Positions 10,886-23,217 are shown, counted from the first letter of the stretch. The stretch is 64,000 bases of DNA from Cephalotus follicularis (GCA_001972305.1 BDDD01000370.1:186001-250000); one strand, 5' to 3'. Made by a program: numbers and translations. Notes: generated from the sequence alone by a model not told the origin.

Positions 10886-11968
10886 TGTTGACATTTATGT
10901 CTCAATCCTAGTTTTGATGATAACATATTTGTGTCTAACAAAGTTTCTTAATGTGCAAGAAAAAGACGGAATGTGCAAAATAGTAAAAATTGCAGAGACA
11001 GCTTAAGGCGTCGACGCTCAGGAAGTAAGCGTCAACGCTTTGTGCAACAGTCGATACAAGGAACAAAGCGTCTACCGTTGAAGCGTTTCGAGGAAAGGAG
11101 TAAGTGTCCAAACCGTTGACGCCAAATTTGAAGAGTCAGTGCTTTAATTCAAAGCGTCTGTGCTTTGAGACCCTTTGTCTGCAGATTAAACCAGCGACTT
11201 ATGATGAAATTCAATTTGACAAACGCGGCGACGCTTTACACTAACCGTCCGCGCTTTAAGACAAAGCGGTGACTCAAAGTTTAGAACGTCAGCGCTTTGA
11301 GCAGAGCATTTCAAATTTAAACTTGCAAAGGTCATATAAGCGGCGACGCTTTAAGACAAACTGTCGACGCTTTGTACGGCTGGAACAATGACTGACTTGA
11401 TTTTTAATGAGCCGCCTTTCAAGCAACACACTCCAAGACACACCCAACGGATTTCTAAGGCAAGAAACAGGTATATACATAGGTTTTTGAAGATAGACAA
11501 TAACACAAAATACAAGAGACAACATATACGAAGATCAATCAAGCAAAAACACAACAAAAATTCAAAATCGAGAAGTCTCATTCAAAATCTCTTGTCTAGT
11601 GTCTTATCTAATATTTGTTCCCACTTAGATTGAGTGATTTCATCTTGTAAAATCTAACCTTTTGATAGGTTAAGAACAAACATTATTCTTTATAATTTGA
11701 TTGTAATAGGGGAGTGAACCCTAAGAGAGATTGGGGAGTGAACCCTGAGAGAATTGTAAGTGATTGAGGTCAATCACAAAGGTGTACCGAATAGCACCCG
11801 AAATTTTATTCGGAGACTAGTGGAAACTTAAGGAGATCCTTGGGAAAAGTGGACGTAGGCAAGGATTACGCCGAACCACTCTAAAATCGTGTTTACAAAT
11901 TGTCTAACTCTCTCTCTTTAAATTAGTTTACTTATTTGTTTTTTATTGCACATATATATATTGTCTCA
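10886..11968 (+). repeat. 3' LTR of the Sirevirus (1083 bp)
   Basis: Starts TGTTGACA directly after the polypurine tract and ends TGTCTCA next to the target duplicate GTGCT. It aligns with 2911-3864. It has a palindrome array at 11004-11373 and no convincing TATA box. Confidence 0.92.
11004..11373. repeat. Palindrome array, class AAAGCGTCGACGCTTT
   Basis: Counterpart of 3030-3400. Several copies differ between the two LTRs by CG to TG or CA changes. Confidence 0.85.
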
Positions 11969-12704
11969 GTGCTGAAACTCAATCCTGTACCCATAGCTGC
12001 CTATAACTTCCTCCAAAACCCAGAAGTGAAGCGAGAGTCTCGGTCTGAAACAATGCTAACAGGAGCTCCATCTGCTTTAACAATCTCTTTTATGAACAAT
12101 CTGGACAACTTTTCTCTAGAATAGGTCATCTGAATCGGTAGAAAGTGGGCCAACTTCATGAGTCGATCGACAATAACCCATATACCATCATATCTGTCAC
12201 GAGTTAGAGGTAACCTAGACACGAAATCCATGGTAATGTGCTCCCATTTCCACTCAGGAATGAGCAAAGGCTAAAGTAAGCTTGTCGGTCTCTGGTGCTC
12301 TGCCTTAACTTGCTGACAAGTAAGGCATCTCGATACAAATTCTGCGATTTCTCTCTTCATGCAAATCCACCAATAGCTAAATTTCAGATCGTGGTACATC
12401 TTCGTACTCCCAGGATGAATGGAGAGTCGAGATTTATGAGCCTGAGAAAGAAGCTCTTCCTTCAACTCGCTATCGGCTGGAATGCAAATCCTGTTTCGGT
12501 ATCTCGATAACCCATCTGTTGATAGGGAGAAATCGGGTTTCAATCCCTCATCAATAGCAGTAGCCACTTTTTGCAATTCAATGTCCACTATCTGATCATC
12601 TCTAATCCGGTCAAGCAATACAGGTTGCACACGAATATGGGAAAGAGTCATACAAGACTGCTTGCGACTTAATGCATCTGTAACAACATTTGCTTTTCCC
12701 AGAT
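11969..12704 (-). pseudogene. Element A pol: integrase core, zinc region and RNase H end
   Basis: On the minus strand: the end of RNase H (GKANVVTDALSRK), the H2C2 integrase zinc region ([13 protein letters not shown] ... CLTCQQVKAEHQRP), and the integrase core ([36 protein letters not shown]). It continues at 2910 and at 30611. Broken. Confidence 0.88.
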
Positions 12705-12870
12705 TGTAACGCCCGTAATTTTCACATATTGTAATTTCACAATGAAAATGTACTTTATTTGTGGAATTAATAAAATGATGGTTTTGTCCGAAATTGATGA
12801 TGTTGATTTTGATCAATTATATACTAAGAAGTGTGATTCTCAGTATAATTATGGGGATTTTTGGCTTGGA

Positions 12871-13000
12871 CAGCTGACTGGTGCGACATACCAGCCGACT
12901 GTTGGACTAAAGGGAGAGGCAGTCGACTGGCCAACTATCGTGACACTTGGCAACAGGCTTCCAGGAGAGCAGCCGACTGCTGGGTGTAGGCAGCCGACTG
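12871..13000. repeat. Palindrome array, class CAGYCGACTG (LTR B, upstream part)
   Basis: Five copies of CAGTCGACTG or close variants near the start of the LTR. The 3' LTR has fewer copies in its equivalent at 28060-28160. Confidence 0.8.
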
Positions 13001-13695
13001 GATCATGCTCTGTGTATTGCATGTGGCAGAAATTACATGTTACAACTGACATTGGAAGTTGAGGCCATCTGTGCTTCATGCAGCCGAAAGGATGGAAGGA
13101 GAGGACACTTGTGCATCATGCAAAACTTCATGGGGCAGAGAAATCATACCTGTGAGTGTGTGCATGCATGTGAATAAGGGAATATGGCATTTAGTGCCAT
13201 ATGAGGGAGTTAAGAGAAAAAGAAGAGGAAGCCCCTGCTTAAAAACATCTCTCCTCACCTCCTTCACCAGATACTGATAGGACAAAGAACCAAGAGGACA
13301 ATGGTGAGAAAAACACAAAGAAAAGAGAGTGTTCACCATTGTTGAAGCTTGGAGCTCGTATTGGAACTGTTGGATTGACCTTGGAGCTACTGGGAGGCTC
13401 AAAGACACTGGATAGGAGACACAAAGAGGTGGACTTCCGATTCTAACTTGAAATCAAAGGTAAGGGAAAGTGATAATCTTATACAAGCATTTTGGGTTTT
13501 AAGTTAATGAATACCATTGATGATTTGCATGTTAATGGGTGAATTGTTATTCTGGACTTGTTGTGATGACTAATGTAATGTACGGAGTGAACATGCATGT
13601 AAAATTACATGGATATGAGAATTGGCTTATGTATGGATGATTTTGATGATGGCTTGCTGTGTTAAAACTATGGAGAAAACGTTTTGGGTTGGATA

Positions 13696-14120
13696 AATGT
13701 CGACGTCTACCTGAAGACGTCGATGTCTAAGTGATCGTATGAAAAAGACATCGATGTTGAGTAAAAGCATCGATGCCTTTTCTGGGAAATCATAGAACTG
13801 TAATGTTTATTACATATGGCAATTTAGTCACTTGGGATTACATGTTTGGTTACGAATTAACGTTCTGGTTACATACTCTGATAACCAATAGCTTTTCTTA
13901 CGCCTTGAGAGGTTAAGTTTTGCTTATATGAGGATTTAGGGGCAGGATTCTTCCCTCCAGATGCCAGACTCGAGAACTAATACCTTCTGGTATCAAAAAG
14001 ACATCGATGTCTTTAGAAAGGCCTCGATGTCTTTAGTCCAAAAACGCCTGGGAATAACTGTACGTGGGATCGACGCCTTAGGATAAAGGCGTCGATGTCC
14101 TGGGGATAGACATCGATGCA
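13696..14120. repeat. Palindrome array, class GACRTCGAYGTC (LTR B, downstream part)
   Basis: About ten copies in two groups (13696-13790 and 13996-14120). Counterparts lie at 28855-28945 and 29155-29285. One LTR therefore carries two different arm classes around the same TCGA core. Confidence 0.8.
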
Positions 14121-14300
14121 TATCCCCCTGATCAAGGAATTTCACTCGAATGAGACCCGTTAGATCCGAAATGATCCTAGGAACGATCCTAGATGCATTC
14201 TGAGCATATGTTTGCATTATTACTGTGATTTGCATTATGGTTGATTTCTAAAAAGTGTTAACCATTTTGAAAAGCTTGCATGATTTTTATAATCATTATT

Positions 14301-14530
14301 GTGCGAAAATGTATATTGTCAACATATGAATATATATATTTTTGAAATGATTGGGGGAGTATTTTACAATGAAGGAGAAATGTTTTAAAGGATTGAATAT
14401 GCAATCAAATGTGTTGTGCGAAAATGTATATTTGTCAACATATGAATTTATATATTTTTGAAATGATTGGGGAAGTATTTCCAAAGACGGAGAAATGTTT
14501 TAAAGGATTGGCTACACAATCAAATGTATT
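14301..14530 (+). repeat. 115-bp tandem duplication in LTR B
   Basis: Units start at 14301 and 14416 with GTGCGAAAATGTATAT. The same pair, with the same 115-base period, stands at 29448-29677 in the 3' LTR, so it predates insertion. Confidence 0.9.
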
Positions 14531-15038
14531 GTTTTAAGTTTTATAACTTATTACAACTTGTGAACGGAGTAATATATTTTAAACGAATATATTTGATCAA
14601 GTAATTATATTTTATTGCTTGACTTGTATTGTGCAATGCTTGTGCCTGTTGATTATTAGCCGCGGTGCTAATAACTTGTTGATTACTTAGCCACTGTGCT
14701 AGTAACTTGCTGTTGGTTTAGCCGCCGTACTAAACAACATACGGAGGACTTGCTCCAAAACCATTCACAAACGGGGATGGGGTAAGAGTGCATGAAGTTG
14801 GGGCCAGGAGGTGGCGACGGTTATGACGACTGGTTTGTCTGGTTCCTTTTGGGACATATTTACTGCTTGTGTCGATGTAACTTATGAGGTTATACTTGTA
14901 TTGTGAACATGCACATATTTTTATATGTACATACGGAGATATAATTATTGTGAAAATTACATGTCATACAGCATCACTATGCATTCATCCATGATACGCA
15001 TTACCTTGACCTTGAACTGTATACATAAACTTTTCTAC

Positions 15039-15063
15039 TTAGCCGAGAGAGGACAAAGGCTAA
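15039..15063 (+). other. Conserved hairpin TTAGCC/GGCTAA
   Basis: A six-base stem with a 13-base loop, followed by a C-run (CCCCC). The same stem occurs in LTR families A, C and E. Confidence 0.6.
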
Positions 15064-15289
15064 CCCCCTACTGTAACAGATTGATGGAGTGGATTTTGAT
15101 ATGGAGCATGCAAGGAGTTTTAAGGAGAAGACTAAACTATTTCTCTTGTTTTATGTACTGGATTTCTGAACAATGATTATGTAATTTGGATTAGTTGTAA
15201 CTGGGGTTATATTGTTATCTGGTACTGTATTATCACGCTCCGTTTATGGGCGATCGACAATGGTGTTGGGGTTGTTATAAACTGGTTGG

Positions 15290-15317
15290 GCATCACGTAG
15301 TATGGGATGCGTGATGC
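15290..15317 (+). other. Covarying hairpin with TATGGG loop (LTR B)
   Basis: Stem GCATCACG/CGTGATGC, eight pairs, with loop TAGTATGGGATG. It lies about 150 bases before the LTR 3' end. See 22909, 45578 and 47517 for relatives with different stems and the same loop core. Confidence 0.65.
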
Positions 15318-15611
15318 ATGTTTAGATTCGGCTCATTTATGTTATTGCTTCCGCTATTAAAGGTTTTCGTTTTTTTTTTTCATATTATCGCATGAGCTGA
15401 ATTATCTTTTGTTGATTGCCTTAGCGCTTATATGTTGCCTCTGTAAAAGCCGCAAATTCAATTCGGGTACATTGTAAAATTGATTAATAAAATGTGCACT
15501 CATTTGAATTTAATGTCCAATTATCATAAATTGTGATTGGTAATTGATCGGGATGAATGGAGATGCAAATTTGTGAAAATCAAACTTAAGAAACCCTAAA
15601 ACAGCCATTGA

Positions 15612-15745
15612 TAGTCAACTGCCACAGGGGGGAAGTCGATTGCCTGGTTTATGAAAGGACAGCCGACTGTCACAGAGCAACAGTCGACTGCCCAATGCGT
15701 GGTATGGCAGCCGACTGCAAATTGAAGACAGTCGTCTGGAATTAG
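15612..15745. repeat. Palindrome array, class CAGTCGACTG
   Basis: Six to seven copies, several decayed at the central CG. Counterpart 20478-20610. Confidence 0.82.
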
Positions 15746-15991
15746 CAGCAGAACAGGTGTTTATGCATGCGTGAGACAGAGCAAGGGGTGGCATGCATGG
15801 GAAATACGTGTCACCAGCTGCCATAACATGCAAGGGGAGTGCTTGCATGTCCTCTATTCCATCTGCAATTGCAGACCTGCAACCTGCAAGAATCAAAAGA
15901 GAGAAAGGTGAGAAAGAGATAGAAAGAAGAGAGAAAAGAAATGCATGTGATGAGAGAAGCTGAGTTAAAGGACTCTGGCGAATTCAATGCC

Positions 15992-15999
15992 CTATATTA
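15992..15999 (+). promoter_or_regulatory. TATA-like box of LTR C
   Basis: CTATATTA, with CTATATCA at the matching place of the 3' LTR near 20862. A transcription start about 30 bases downstream is inferred only. Confidence 0.35.
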
Positions 16000-16462
16000 G
16001 CTGTGCATGAGCTGAGAGATAGTGTTAGAAGCACTAAAAATTGCAGAGAGTTGCTGGGATTATTGGAGCTTGCATTGGAAGGGTTAGAGATCTCAAAGAA
16101 GGAGGATTGAAGCTTTGGACTCTTGGTAAGTTTCTAAATTCGAACTTACTGCTGCCATGATATGATAATGTAACTAGGAGGAATGTTGAATCCCTTCTGT
16201 CAAACATGGTTAAGGTTAACAACTTTAGAATTGATTTAAAATGGTAAAGGAAAGAAGTAAGAAATGGATATGAAGATTAGAGAGTTTAAATAATTCTAAT
16301 TCGAATTGTTGTTGTCCGGATGACTTATGTTATATTCTGGCTTATTGAATGCTTTCGCATATTATTTTATGATTTGTTAAGTGAATGCTGGAATATATTC
16401 AATTACTGATATCACCATATATGCTTGTCTAACGTATATTTGGAAAACGGGATGTGACAGCA

Positions 16463-16474
16463 TGGTATCACAGC
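16463..16474 (+). other. Primer binding site of element C (initiator Met-tRNA)
   Basis: TGGTATCACAGC, one base from the TGGTATCAGAGC complement of the initiator Met-tRNA 3' end, three bases after the LTR. Confidence 0.8.
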
Positions 16475-16566
16475 TTATTCCATATATGCTAAGCTGGGAT
16501 AAGTTTCTCGGAAAAATTAAGTGAAATGTTTCCTAATGATTTTTGTCATTCCATATAGGAAACAGA

Positions 16567-19500
16567 ATGGACCTACGAAGGGGAAGATGGGGAAGGCGTA
16601 GAGCCGACGAGGGAATTAATGCTCCGCCAGTACCTGAAAATGTTCCGCCAATGAATGAAGGAGTGAATGTTCCTCCAGCGCATGATGAGAGGAGTAATTT
16701 TGACCACCTGGCTGATCTTTTCCAGCAGCAGATGCAAGCGAATGCAACGAACATGGAACAAATTCGGCAGATGTACGAGACTAACCGGGCATATCAGCAA
16801 GCACCTGAAGCTTGTCATGGCGGTGGTTTTGGCAGAGATTTGGAGCGGTTCATGCTACAGAATCCTTCGACCTTCAATGGTGAACTGAATGCTTCTGTAT
16901 CCGAGCAATGGATTAAAGATCTGGAGAAAATATTTGCTATCTTGGAATGCACTGATGATCAGAAGCTTATTTTTGCTGTGTACCGCTTATGGGGCGAGGC
17001 AACTTACTGGTGGGAAAGGACTGAAGCAAAATGGGAAGCCCGTGGACTTGACAGGACTTGGGACAGATTCCAGTCCGAGTTTCTTGATGCTTATGTGCCA
17101 CAGATTGTGCGTGATCGATGGGAGACAGAGTTGATGGAGTTACGTCAAGGAGATATGACGGTAGCTCAGTACCAGACCAGATTTGTCGAGCTGGCAAGAG
17201 ACACGCCTTATCTTGTGGAGGGTGAGTCACAGATGATTCGGAGGATCCTGAAAGGCCTTCGTCCTGACATCATATCTAAACTATTGATGTTGCAGCTGAC
17301 CTCGTTTGTTAAAGTTGCTGAGAGAGCGATGATTTTTGAAGCTGATGCTAATGAGAGAAGGGCAGAACGGACTCGTACTAATCAATCGAGGGCCGTACAG
17401 TCACAGGGGCAAGGAAGCAATAATCCTGCTAAGTCAAATAGATCTGACAACAGAGGTCAAGGAGGTTCTCGACGCACACGATCAAGGACTCCGGGCCGAA
17501 ATAGTCAACAGAATACAGGTGGATGTGCTTTTTGCGGTCGTCAGAACCATGATGAGACCGTTTGCTGGAAGAAGTTGGGGAAATGCTTGAGGTGTGGTTC
17601 GCAGGATCACATAATGAACAGCTATCCAAAGATGAGGGATCAAGCACGCGACCAACAGGGAAGTGCTGGTGCTAGTGGTAGTGTTGCGGCGGCTCAACCG
17701 CGAAGAGACACCGGAAAGGGAATTGTGAAAGGTAGGGTCTATACCTTATCTAAAGATGATGCGCCAGAATCTACTACTGTTTTGGGAGGTACTATTTACA
17801 TATCTGGCGTATTATCTCATGTATTGATTGACCCTGGTGCGACGCATTCATTCATTGCATCTGAATTTGCGTGCAATTTGCATGGTATTACTTCTAGACT
17901 ACCTTATGTATTGGAAGTGAGTACTCCTGCGGGTACTTGTCTTCTATCTGATACTATTATGAAAGATTGTGAGATCGTGGTAGCTGGGATTGAATTATCT
18001 GCTGACCTGATAGTGTTACCTATCTGGAATTTTGATGTGATCTTGGGGATGGACTGGCTGTATGCTCATCATGCTTGTGTTGATTGTTACAACAAGATGA
18101 TGACATTTTACTTACAAGATGGGACTGAGTGCAAGTTTATCGGGGAGAAGAATGTTACTGCTCCGATCATTTCATATACACGAGCACAGAAATATCTCAA
18201 GCAAGGATGCGAAGGCTATTTGGCGTATGTGATTGATCATACGAAAGGTACACCCAGTATTGAACAAGTGCCTGTTGTATGTGATTTTTCTGATGTGTTT
18301 CCAGATGAACTCACTTCGTTGCCACCGGAGAGGGATGTAGAGTTCAGCATTGAGTTGTTGCCTGGAGCTGCTCCTATATCCAGAGCACCGTACCGAATGG
18401 CTCCTGCTGAACTGAAGGAGTTGAAAGTTCAATTACAGGATTATCTTGATAAGGGCTTTATCAGACCGAGTGTATCACCATGGGGAGCACTGGTTCTGTT
18501 TGTGAAGAAGAAGGATGGATCGATGCGACTATGCATTGATTACAGGTTGTTCAATCAGGTGACGGTAAAGAACAAGTATCCTCTACCACATATTGAGGAA
18601 TTGTTCGACCAATTGCAAGGCTCAACTGTGTTCTCCAAGCTTGACCTAAGAACAGGCTATCATCAGTTGAGGATCCGAGAAGGTGATGCGGAGAAGACTG
18701 CATAACGAACCAGATATGGGCACTACGAGTTTCTGATACTGCCGTTTGGTTTGACGAATGCTCCTGCAGCCTTATGTGCTTGATGAAGAGAGTGTTCCAA
18801 CCTTACCTGGACCAGTTTGTCGTTATATTTCTGGACGACATCCTGATTTATTCGAAGAGCATTGAGGAACACATGCAGCATTTGCGTATTGTATTGCAGA
18901 CACTACAGAGAGAACAGCTATACCCCAAATTCAGCAAGTGCGAATTTTGGCTGGATCATGTGACGTACCTAGGTCACATTGTGTCGAGTGAAGGATTGTC
19001 TGTAGATCCTTCAAAGATTGAGAGTATTGTTGATTGGCCCCAACCGAGGAACGTTACGGAGGTTCGTAGTTTATTGGGATTGGCTAGCTATTACCGAAGA
19101 TTCATCAAGGGATTTTTGAAACTTGCTACTACACTGACGCAGTTGACTCAGAAGAAGTCCAGTTTTGTGTAGGATGACTCCTGTGAGGCAAGTTTCCAAG
19201 AATTGAAGAGTCAGTTGATTTCGGCTCCAGTATTGGCATTACCGAAGGGTAATGAGGGATTTACTGTCTATACTGATGCTTTTGGGAAGGGATTGGGATG
19301 CGTACTTATGCAACATGGTAGGGAGATTGCATACGCATCAAGGAAGTTGAAGCCGTACGAGGAAAATTATCCCATACACGATCTTGAGTTGGCAACCATA
19401 GTGTTTGCTTTGCAGAAATGGAGGCACTATCTCTATGGAGCTCAGTTTGAGATCTTTACTGACCACAAGAGCTTAAAATATTTGTTTTCCCAGAAGGAGC

Positions 19501-20200
19501 TCAACATGAGAGAGAGGCGATGGGTGGAATTCTTCAATGACTATAACTGCAATATTCAATACCACCCAGGCAAGGCAAATGTAGTGGCTGATGCGCTGAG
19601 TCGCAAGGCGATGATTGTTGGAGTAATGGTTTCACAGTGGAAGCTAGTGGAGGAATTTCAAAGATGGAATCCGTTCATGGTTTCCCGAGGAGTTATTGTG
19701 GCAAGTATGAGAGTACAGCCGGAACTTCTGGAACGTATTCTGACTGCTCAGTATGGTGATTCTGAATTGTGGAGTATTCGTGAGAACCTAGACACTGATT
19801 CTGAGTTCTCCATTCATACTGATGGCATATTGAGGTTCCGAGGGAGGATTTGTGTTCCGAATGATGAGAGCATCAAGAGTGAGCTATTGCAACAAGCTCA
19901 CAAATCGAAGTACAGTGTCCACCCAGGAAGTTCCAAGATGTGGCACGACCTGAAAAAGAACTACTGGTAGAGTGGTATGAAGAGAGAAATTGCTGAATAT
20001 GTAGCAAGATGTTTGACCTGTCAGAGAGTGAAGGCTGAACATCAGAAACCTGCGGGACTGCTGCAATCATTACCAGTGGTTGAATGGAAATGGGAGCACG
20101 TGACCATGGACTTCGTGTCGGGATTACCGAGGTCACGAAACCAGCATGAGGCTGTGTAGGTTGTGGTGGACAGACTCACTAAGTCTGCTCACTTCATTCC
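16567..20200 (+). pseudogene. Element C gag-pol remains
   Basis: The start is taken at the MDLRRGRWG methionine, which matches the MDRRRTR start in B and E. Parts: gag with a retrotransposon capsid region ([15 protein letters not shown]) 16800-17300 and a zinc-knuckle region ([27 protein letters not shown]) 17520-17640; aspartic protease [12 protein letters not shown] near 17820; RT ([33 protein letters not shown]) 18300-19050; RNase H ([23 protein letters not shown]) 19200-19610; integrase zinc region and the start of its core 19880-20200. Broken, about four breaks. It is the best-preserved gag in the window. Confidence 0.9.
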
Positions 20201-20435
20201 TTATAAACTAATATTTTCCGCTGTATTATGTCCTTTGATAGATCCTGTGAAGATGTAAGATGTTATGATGATTTAAATAAGAGTATAAAATTTTAAGGTT
20301 TAATATATCAAGTTATTTATAGATAATAGCTATTAAGTAAGATTGTTAAAGGATTAGAGGTTTCACCCCACGTAACGCACCGGATCCCCGATGTTCGCCT
20401 TGAGCATAAAGTGGACTCGGATCGGGGGCGTTACA
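20201..20435 (+). repeat. LTR G: terminal piece of another LTR
   Basis: 235 bases, AT-rich at first and ending in ACTCGGATCGGGGGCGTTACA, a typical plant Ty3 LTR 3' end. It matches no other sequence in the window and sits between the integrase of C and its 3' LTR. No target duplication is visible. Confidence 0.5.
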
Positions 20436-20477
20436 CAAATTTGTGAAAATCAAACTTAAGAAACCCTAAAACAGCCA

Positions 20478-20610
20478 TTGACAGCCGACAGCCACAGGGG
20501 GGAAGTCGACTGCCTGGTTTATGAAGGGACAACCGACTGTCACAGGGGAACAATCGACTGCCCAATGCGTGGTATGGCAGTCGACTGCAAATTGAAGACA
20601 GCTGACTGGA
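20478..20610. repeat. Palindrome array, class CAGTCGACTG
   Basis: Counterpart of 15612-15745. Copies differ between the LTRs mostly at CG positions. Confidence 0.8.
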
Positions 20611-21659
20611 ATTAGCAGCAGAACAGGTGTTTGTGCATGTGTGAGACAGAGCAAGGGGTGGCATGCATGGGAACTACGTGTCACCAGCTGCCATAACATG
20701 CAAGAGGAGTGCCTTGCATGTCCTCTATTCCATCTGCAACTGCGGACCTGCAACCTGCAAGAATCAAAAGAGAGAAAGGTGAGAAAGAGATACAAAGAAG
20801 AGAGAAAATAATTGCATGTGATGAGAGAAGCTGAGTTAAAGGACTCTGGCGAATTCAATACCCTATATCAGCTGTGCATGAGCTGAGAGAGAGTGTTAGA
20901 AACACTAAAAATTGAGGAGAGTTGATGGGATTATTGGAGCTTGCATTGGAAGGGTTAGAGAGCTCAAAAAAGGAGGATTGAAGCTTTGGACTCTTTGTAA
21001 GTTTCTAAATTCAAACTTACTGCTGCCATGATATGATAATGTAACCAGGAGGAATGTTGAATACCTTCTGTCAAACATGGTTAAGGTTAACAACTTTAGA
21101 ATTGATTTAAAATGGTAAAGGAAAGTAGTAAGAAATGGATATGAAGATTAGAGAGTTTAAATAATTCTAATTCGAATGGTTGTTGTTAGTTAGTTGTTAT
21201 AACTACTGATTCCCCTAAGTATACACATACTTCCTCTGTTAACACATTTAAGATCAAAGGATCCGAAATTGAATAATAGTTGACATAGAGTTCAAAGGAA
21301 GTTGTAAAATGGAAGCTTGAGACTTAAGGGATTGATAATAGGCTACTGTTAGAACATCTATTGTAGCTGGATAATAGTTAAATCTACTGGTACTAATGCA
21401 TGTGTTCATAAACATGCATACATAGATTGTTTCTACTGGATTAAAAGATTGTTGGTGGAAAGGACTTTGGAAACTCAAAGAGAAAGATCATTCCAATTGA
21501 TCTTGGGATAGCGATTTAAGGTAGGGGTAACGATATGTTTTGGAAGATATGATCATGCATATCATGTATGTTATTTTTCTGCATTGTTGCATGCTTTGAT
21601 TGTATTGAATTTGGATTGTGAAATATACAAACTTCTACTGCCTGCATTTTATGGGAAGA

Positions 21660-21755
21660 AGCAGTCGACTACTCAACCCTATCCAGTCGACTGCTAAGTC
21701 AAAGCAGTCGACTACTCAACAAAAGCAGCACGCTACTCTTGAAGGCAGCCGACTG
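21660..21755. repeat. Second CAGTCGACTG array in LTR C
   Basis: Four to five copies, including GCAGTCGACTAC and CCAGTCGACTGC. Absent from the short 5' LTR copy. Confidence 0.8.
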
Positions 21756-22713
21756 TCCTGGGTAAAAATTACTAATATAGGTCTGTTTGGACCTCAATTT
21801 TGAATGTAATCAACTTGGGCTCCATTTGGATGACTAGAACAGTTAATCATGGCTCATATACAATTACATTCCAAAACTAGACAATGTACGCACTCCTTGT
21901 GAGAGTTGCATATGAATTGACTATGTAATGCTATTCTTTGTGAATCCTTGCATTGCTACTGATTTGTGATATTGTTTCTGTATATGCTACCTTACATTAG
22001 TATATACTGTTTGGTGCTATTCAACACCATTACTACTTATATTGCAATGATAAAACCAACTATGGGCTATGTACCAAAATTATGATATCAACTATCATTT
22101 TCAAATGAAAACCTATAGTTTAAAAGAAATTATTGATTTTCCTCCTATGAGAGGTACCATCTGTTTTGTTCTCCAAAGCGAGGACCATTATTGTATTGAT
22201 ATCGTTTTCCTCCGAAGAGATGTACGATAAATGACTTGTTATATGTTTCTAAAGAAAACCACTTTTATATTGCATATTGCAGATATATGTAATATTATTA
22301 TTGAATGCTTGTATTGATTGTGCTTGTTGCCGGTGGTCGAGTATGGCTGTGGTCACCGACTACGGTAGGGGTCCTGGGTGCCAGGAGTTGGCCAGGAAAT
22401 CTCCTAAACTTATCTGCATTGCAGATCTTATTTGTTAAACTACCCACCAATGCCGGTAGTAAATGTTACCTGTTCTATCATCCTCGGAGAGCAGGAGATA
22501 GTTAGGTAGTGCACAGTCGGAGCTAGGAGATAGCGACATGTGACACCCAATTGATGGACGAATTGATTGTACCCTTGTGCGGTATTCCTGCATATGAATT
22601 GTTTATGGCCACTTGGCATGATTGCTTGTATATTGGCTCATTAAATGTTATTTTGATATAAACTGTCATACATGTTGCATTCATATATTCCTTAGCATGC
22701 ATTATCTTCCTAC

Positions 22714-22738
22714 TTAGCCAAGTGAGGACAACGGCTAA
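22714..22738 (+). other. Conserved hairpin TTAGCC/GGCTAA (LTR C)
   Basis: Stem of six, loop of 13, followed by ACCCC. Same stem and similar loop (AAGTGAGGACAAC) as in LTRs B and E. Confidence 0.6.
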
Positions 22739-22908
22739 CCCCTACAATTTCAGATTAAGCAGAGACGTTTGAGGATTACTGCCAAAGATTGGAGAGCTTC
22801 TACTTTCGTTTTAAAGTTGTTATTTATGATGTTGTACTGTTTAGTACTGAACGGTTCATACCTCGTTAATGTTGTACTTCCGCTTGTAAGGATAATTTTA
22901 TTTGAATT

Positions 22909-22943
22909 GTAACCGCACGTAGTATGGGATGCGTGCGGATTAC
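22909..22943 (+). other. Covarying hairpin with TATGGG loop (LTR C)
   Basis: GTAACCGCACG pairs with CGTGCGGATTAC, 11 pairs with one bulged base, around a loop containing AGTATGGGAT. It lies about 135 bases before the LTR end. Confidence 0.7.
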
Positions 22944-23078
22944 TTATGTTATATTTTGGCTTATTGAATGCTTCTGCATATTATTTTATGATTTGTTAAA
23001 TGAATGCTGGAATATATTCAATTACTGATATCACCATATATGCTTGTCTAACGTATATTTGGAAAACGGGGTGTGACA

Positions 23079-23107
23079 GTCTCTAATGTGGAAACGGGGG
23101 AGTGACA
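23079..23107 (+). repeat. End of the 5' LTR of B after element C
   Basis: Target copy GTCTC, then TAATGTGGAAACGGGGG and AGTGACA, equal to the end of the 3' LTR of B at 30586-30610. Confidence 0.88.
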
Positions 23108-23110
23108 ATG

Positions 23111-23122
23111 TGGTATCAGAGC
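23111..23122 (+). other. Primer binding site of element B (initiator Met-tRNA)
   Basis: TGGTATCAGAGC, an exact match to the complement of the initiator Met-tRNA 3' end, three bases after the LTR. Confidence 0.88.
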
Positions 23123-23217
23123 ATATTCCATATTTGCTTAGCTAGGATACTTTCCTTGGCAATCAATAAATTGTTTCCTAAAGTCGTGACTGACCGTCAT
23201 CCTTCTTATAGGAACAA

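Larger units (their letters stand above)
2911..11968 (+). mobile_element. Ty1/copia Sirevirus (SIRE/Maximus type) fossil inserted in integrase of A
   Basis: Bounded by TGTTGACA at the left and TGTCTCA at the right, with a near-perfect 5-bp target duplication (GTGCG at 2906-2910, GTGCT at 11969-11973). The domain order gag, protease, integrase, RT, RNase H is Ty1/copia. Two CCHC knuckles, the RT and RNase H wording, an extra ORF after RNase H and repeated AAGGGGGAG tracts point to the Sirevirus lineage. LTR copies differ at about 7 bases per 100 by eye, giving roughly 2-3 million years at the commonly used 1.3e-8 substitutions per site per year. Broken, with about eight breaks in gag-pol. Confidence 0.92.
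12705..15441 (+). repeat. 5' LTR of element B (main part)
   Basis: Aligns with 27898-30590. It contains two palindrome classes, a 115-bp tandem pair and two conserved hairpins. Its last 25 bases lie at 23083-23107 beyond element C. Confidence 0.93.
15442..16459 (+). repeat. 5' LTR of element C (short form)
   Basis: Shares its end (...GGGATGTGACA) and its middle with 20436-23078 but is only 1018 bases long. It contains a CAGTCGACTG array and a TATA-like box. Confidence 0.88.
15442..23078 (+). mobile_element. Element C: Ty3/gypsy Tekay-type fossil inside the 5' LTR of B
   Basis: Starts TGTAAAAGCC and ends GGTGTGACA, with target copies GCCTC (15437-15441) and GTCTC (23079-23083). Parts: short 5' LTR copy 15442-16459, primer site 16463, gag-pol 16567-20200, a piece of another LTR 20201-20435, and long 3' LTR copy 20436-23078. 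The two LTR copies differ greatly in length and at about 6 bases per 100 in shared parts, more than the LTRs of its host B. Broken, with about four breaks, and the end of pol is not present. Confidence 0.9.
20436..23078 (+). repeat. 3' LTR of element C (long form)
   Basis: 2643 bases ending GGGGTGTGACA. It holds palindrome arrays at 20478-20610 and 21660-21755, and hairpins at 22714-22738 and 22909-22943. Confidence 0.88.

Noticed and set aside
14301-14530. Recent satellite expansion in LTR B
   Set aside because: Exactly the same two units are in both LTR copies, so the duplication predates insertion and has not grown.
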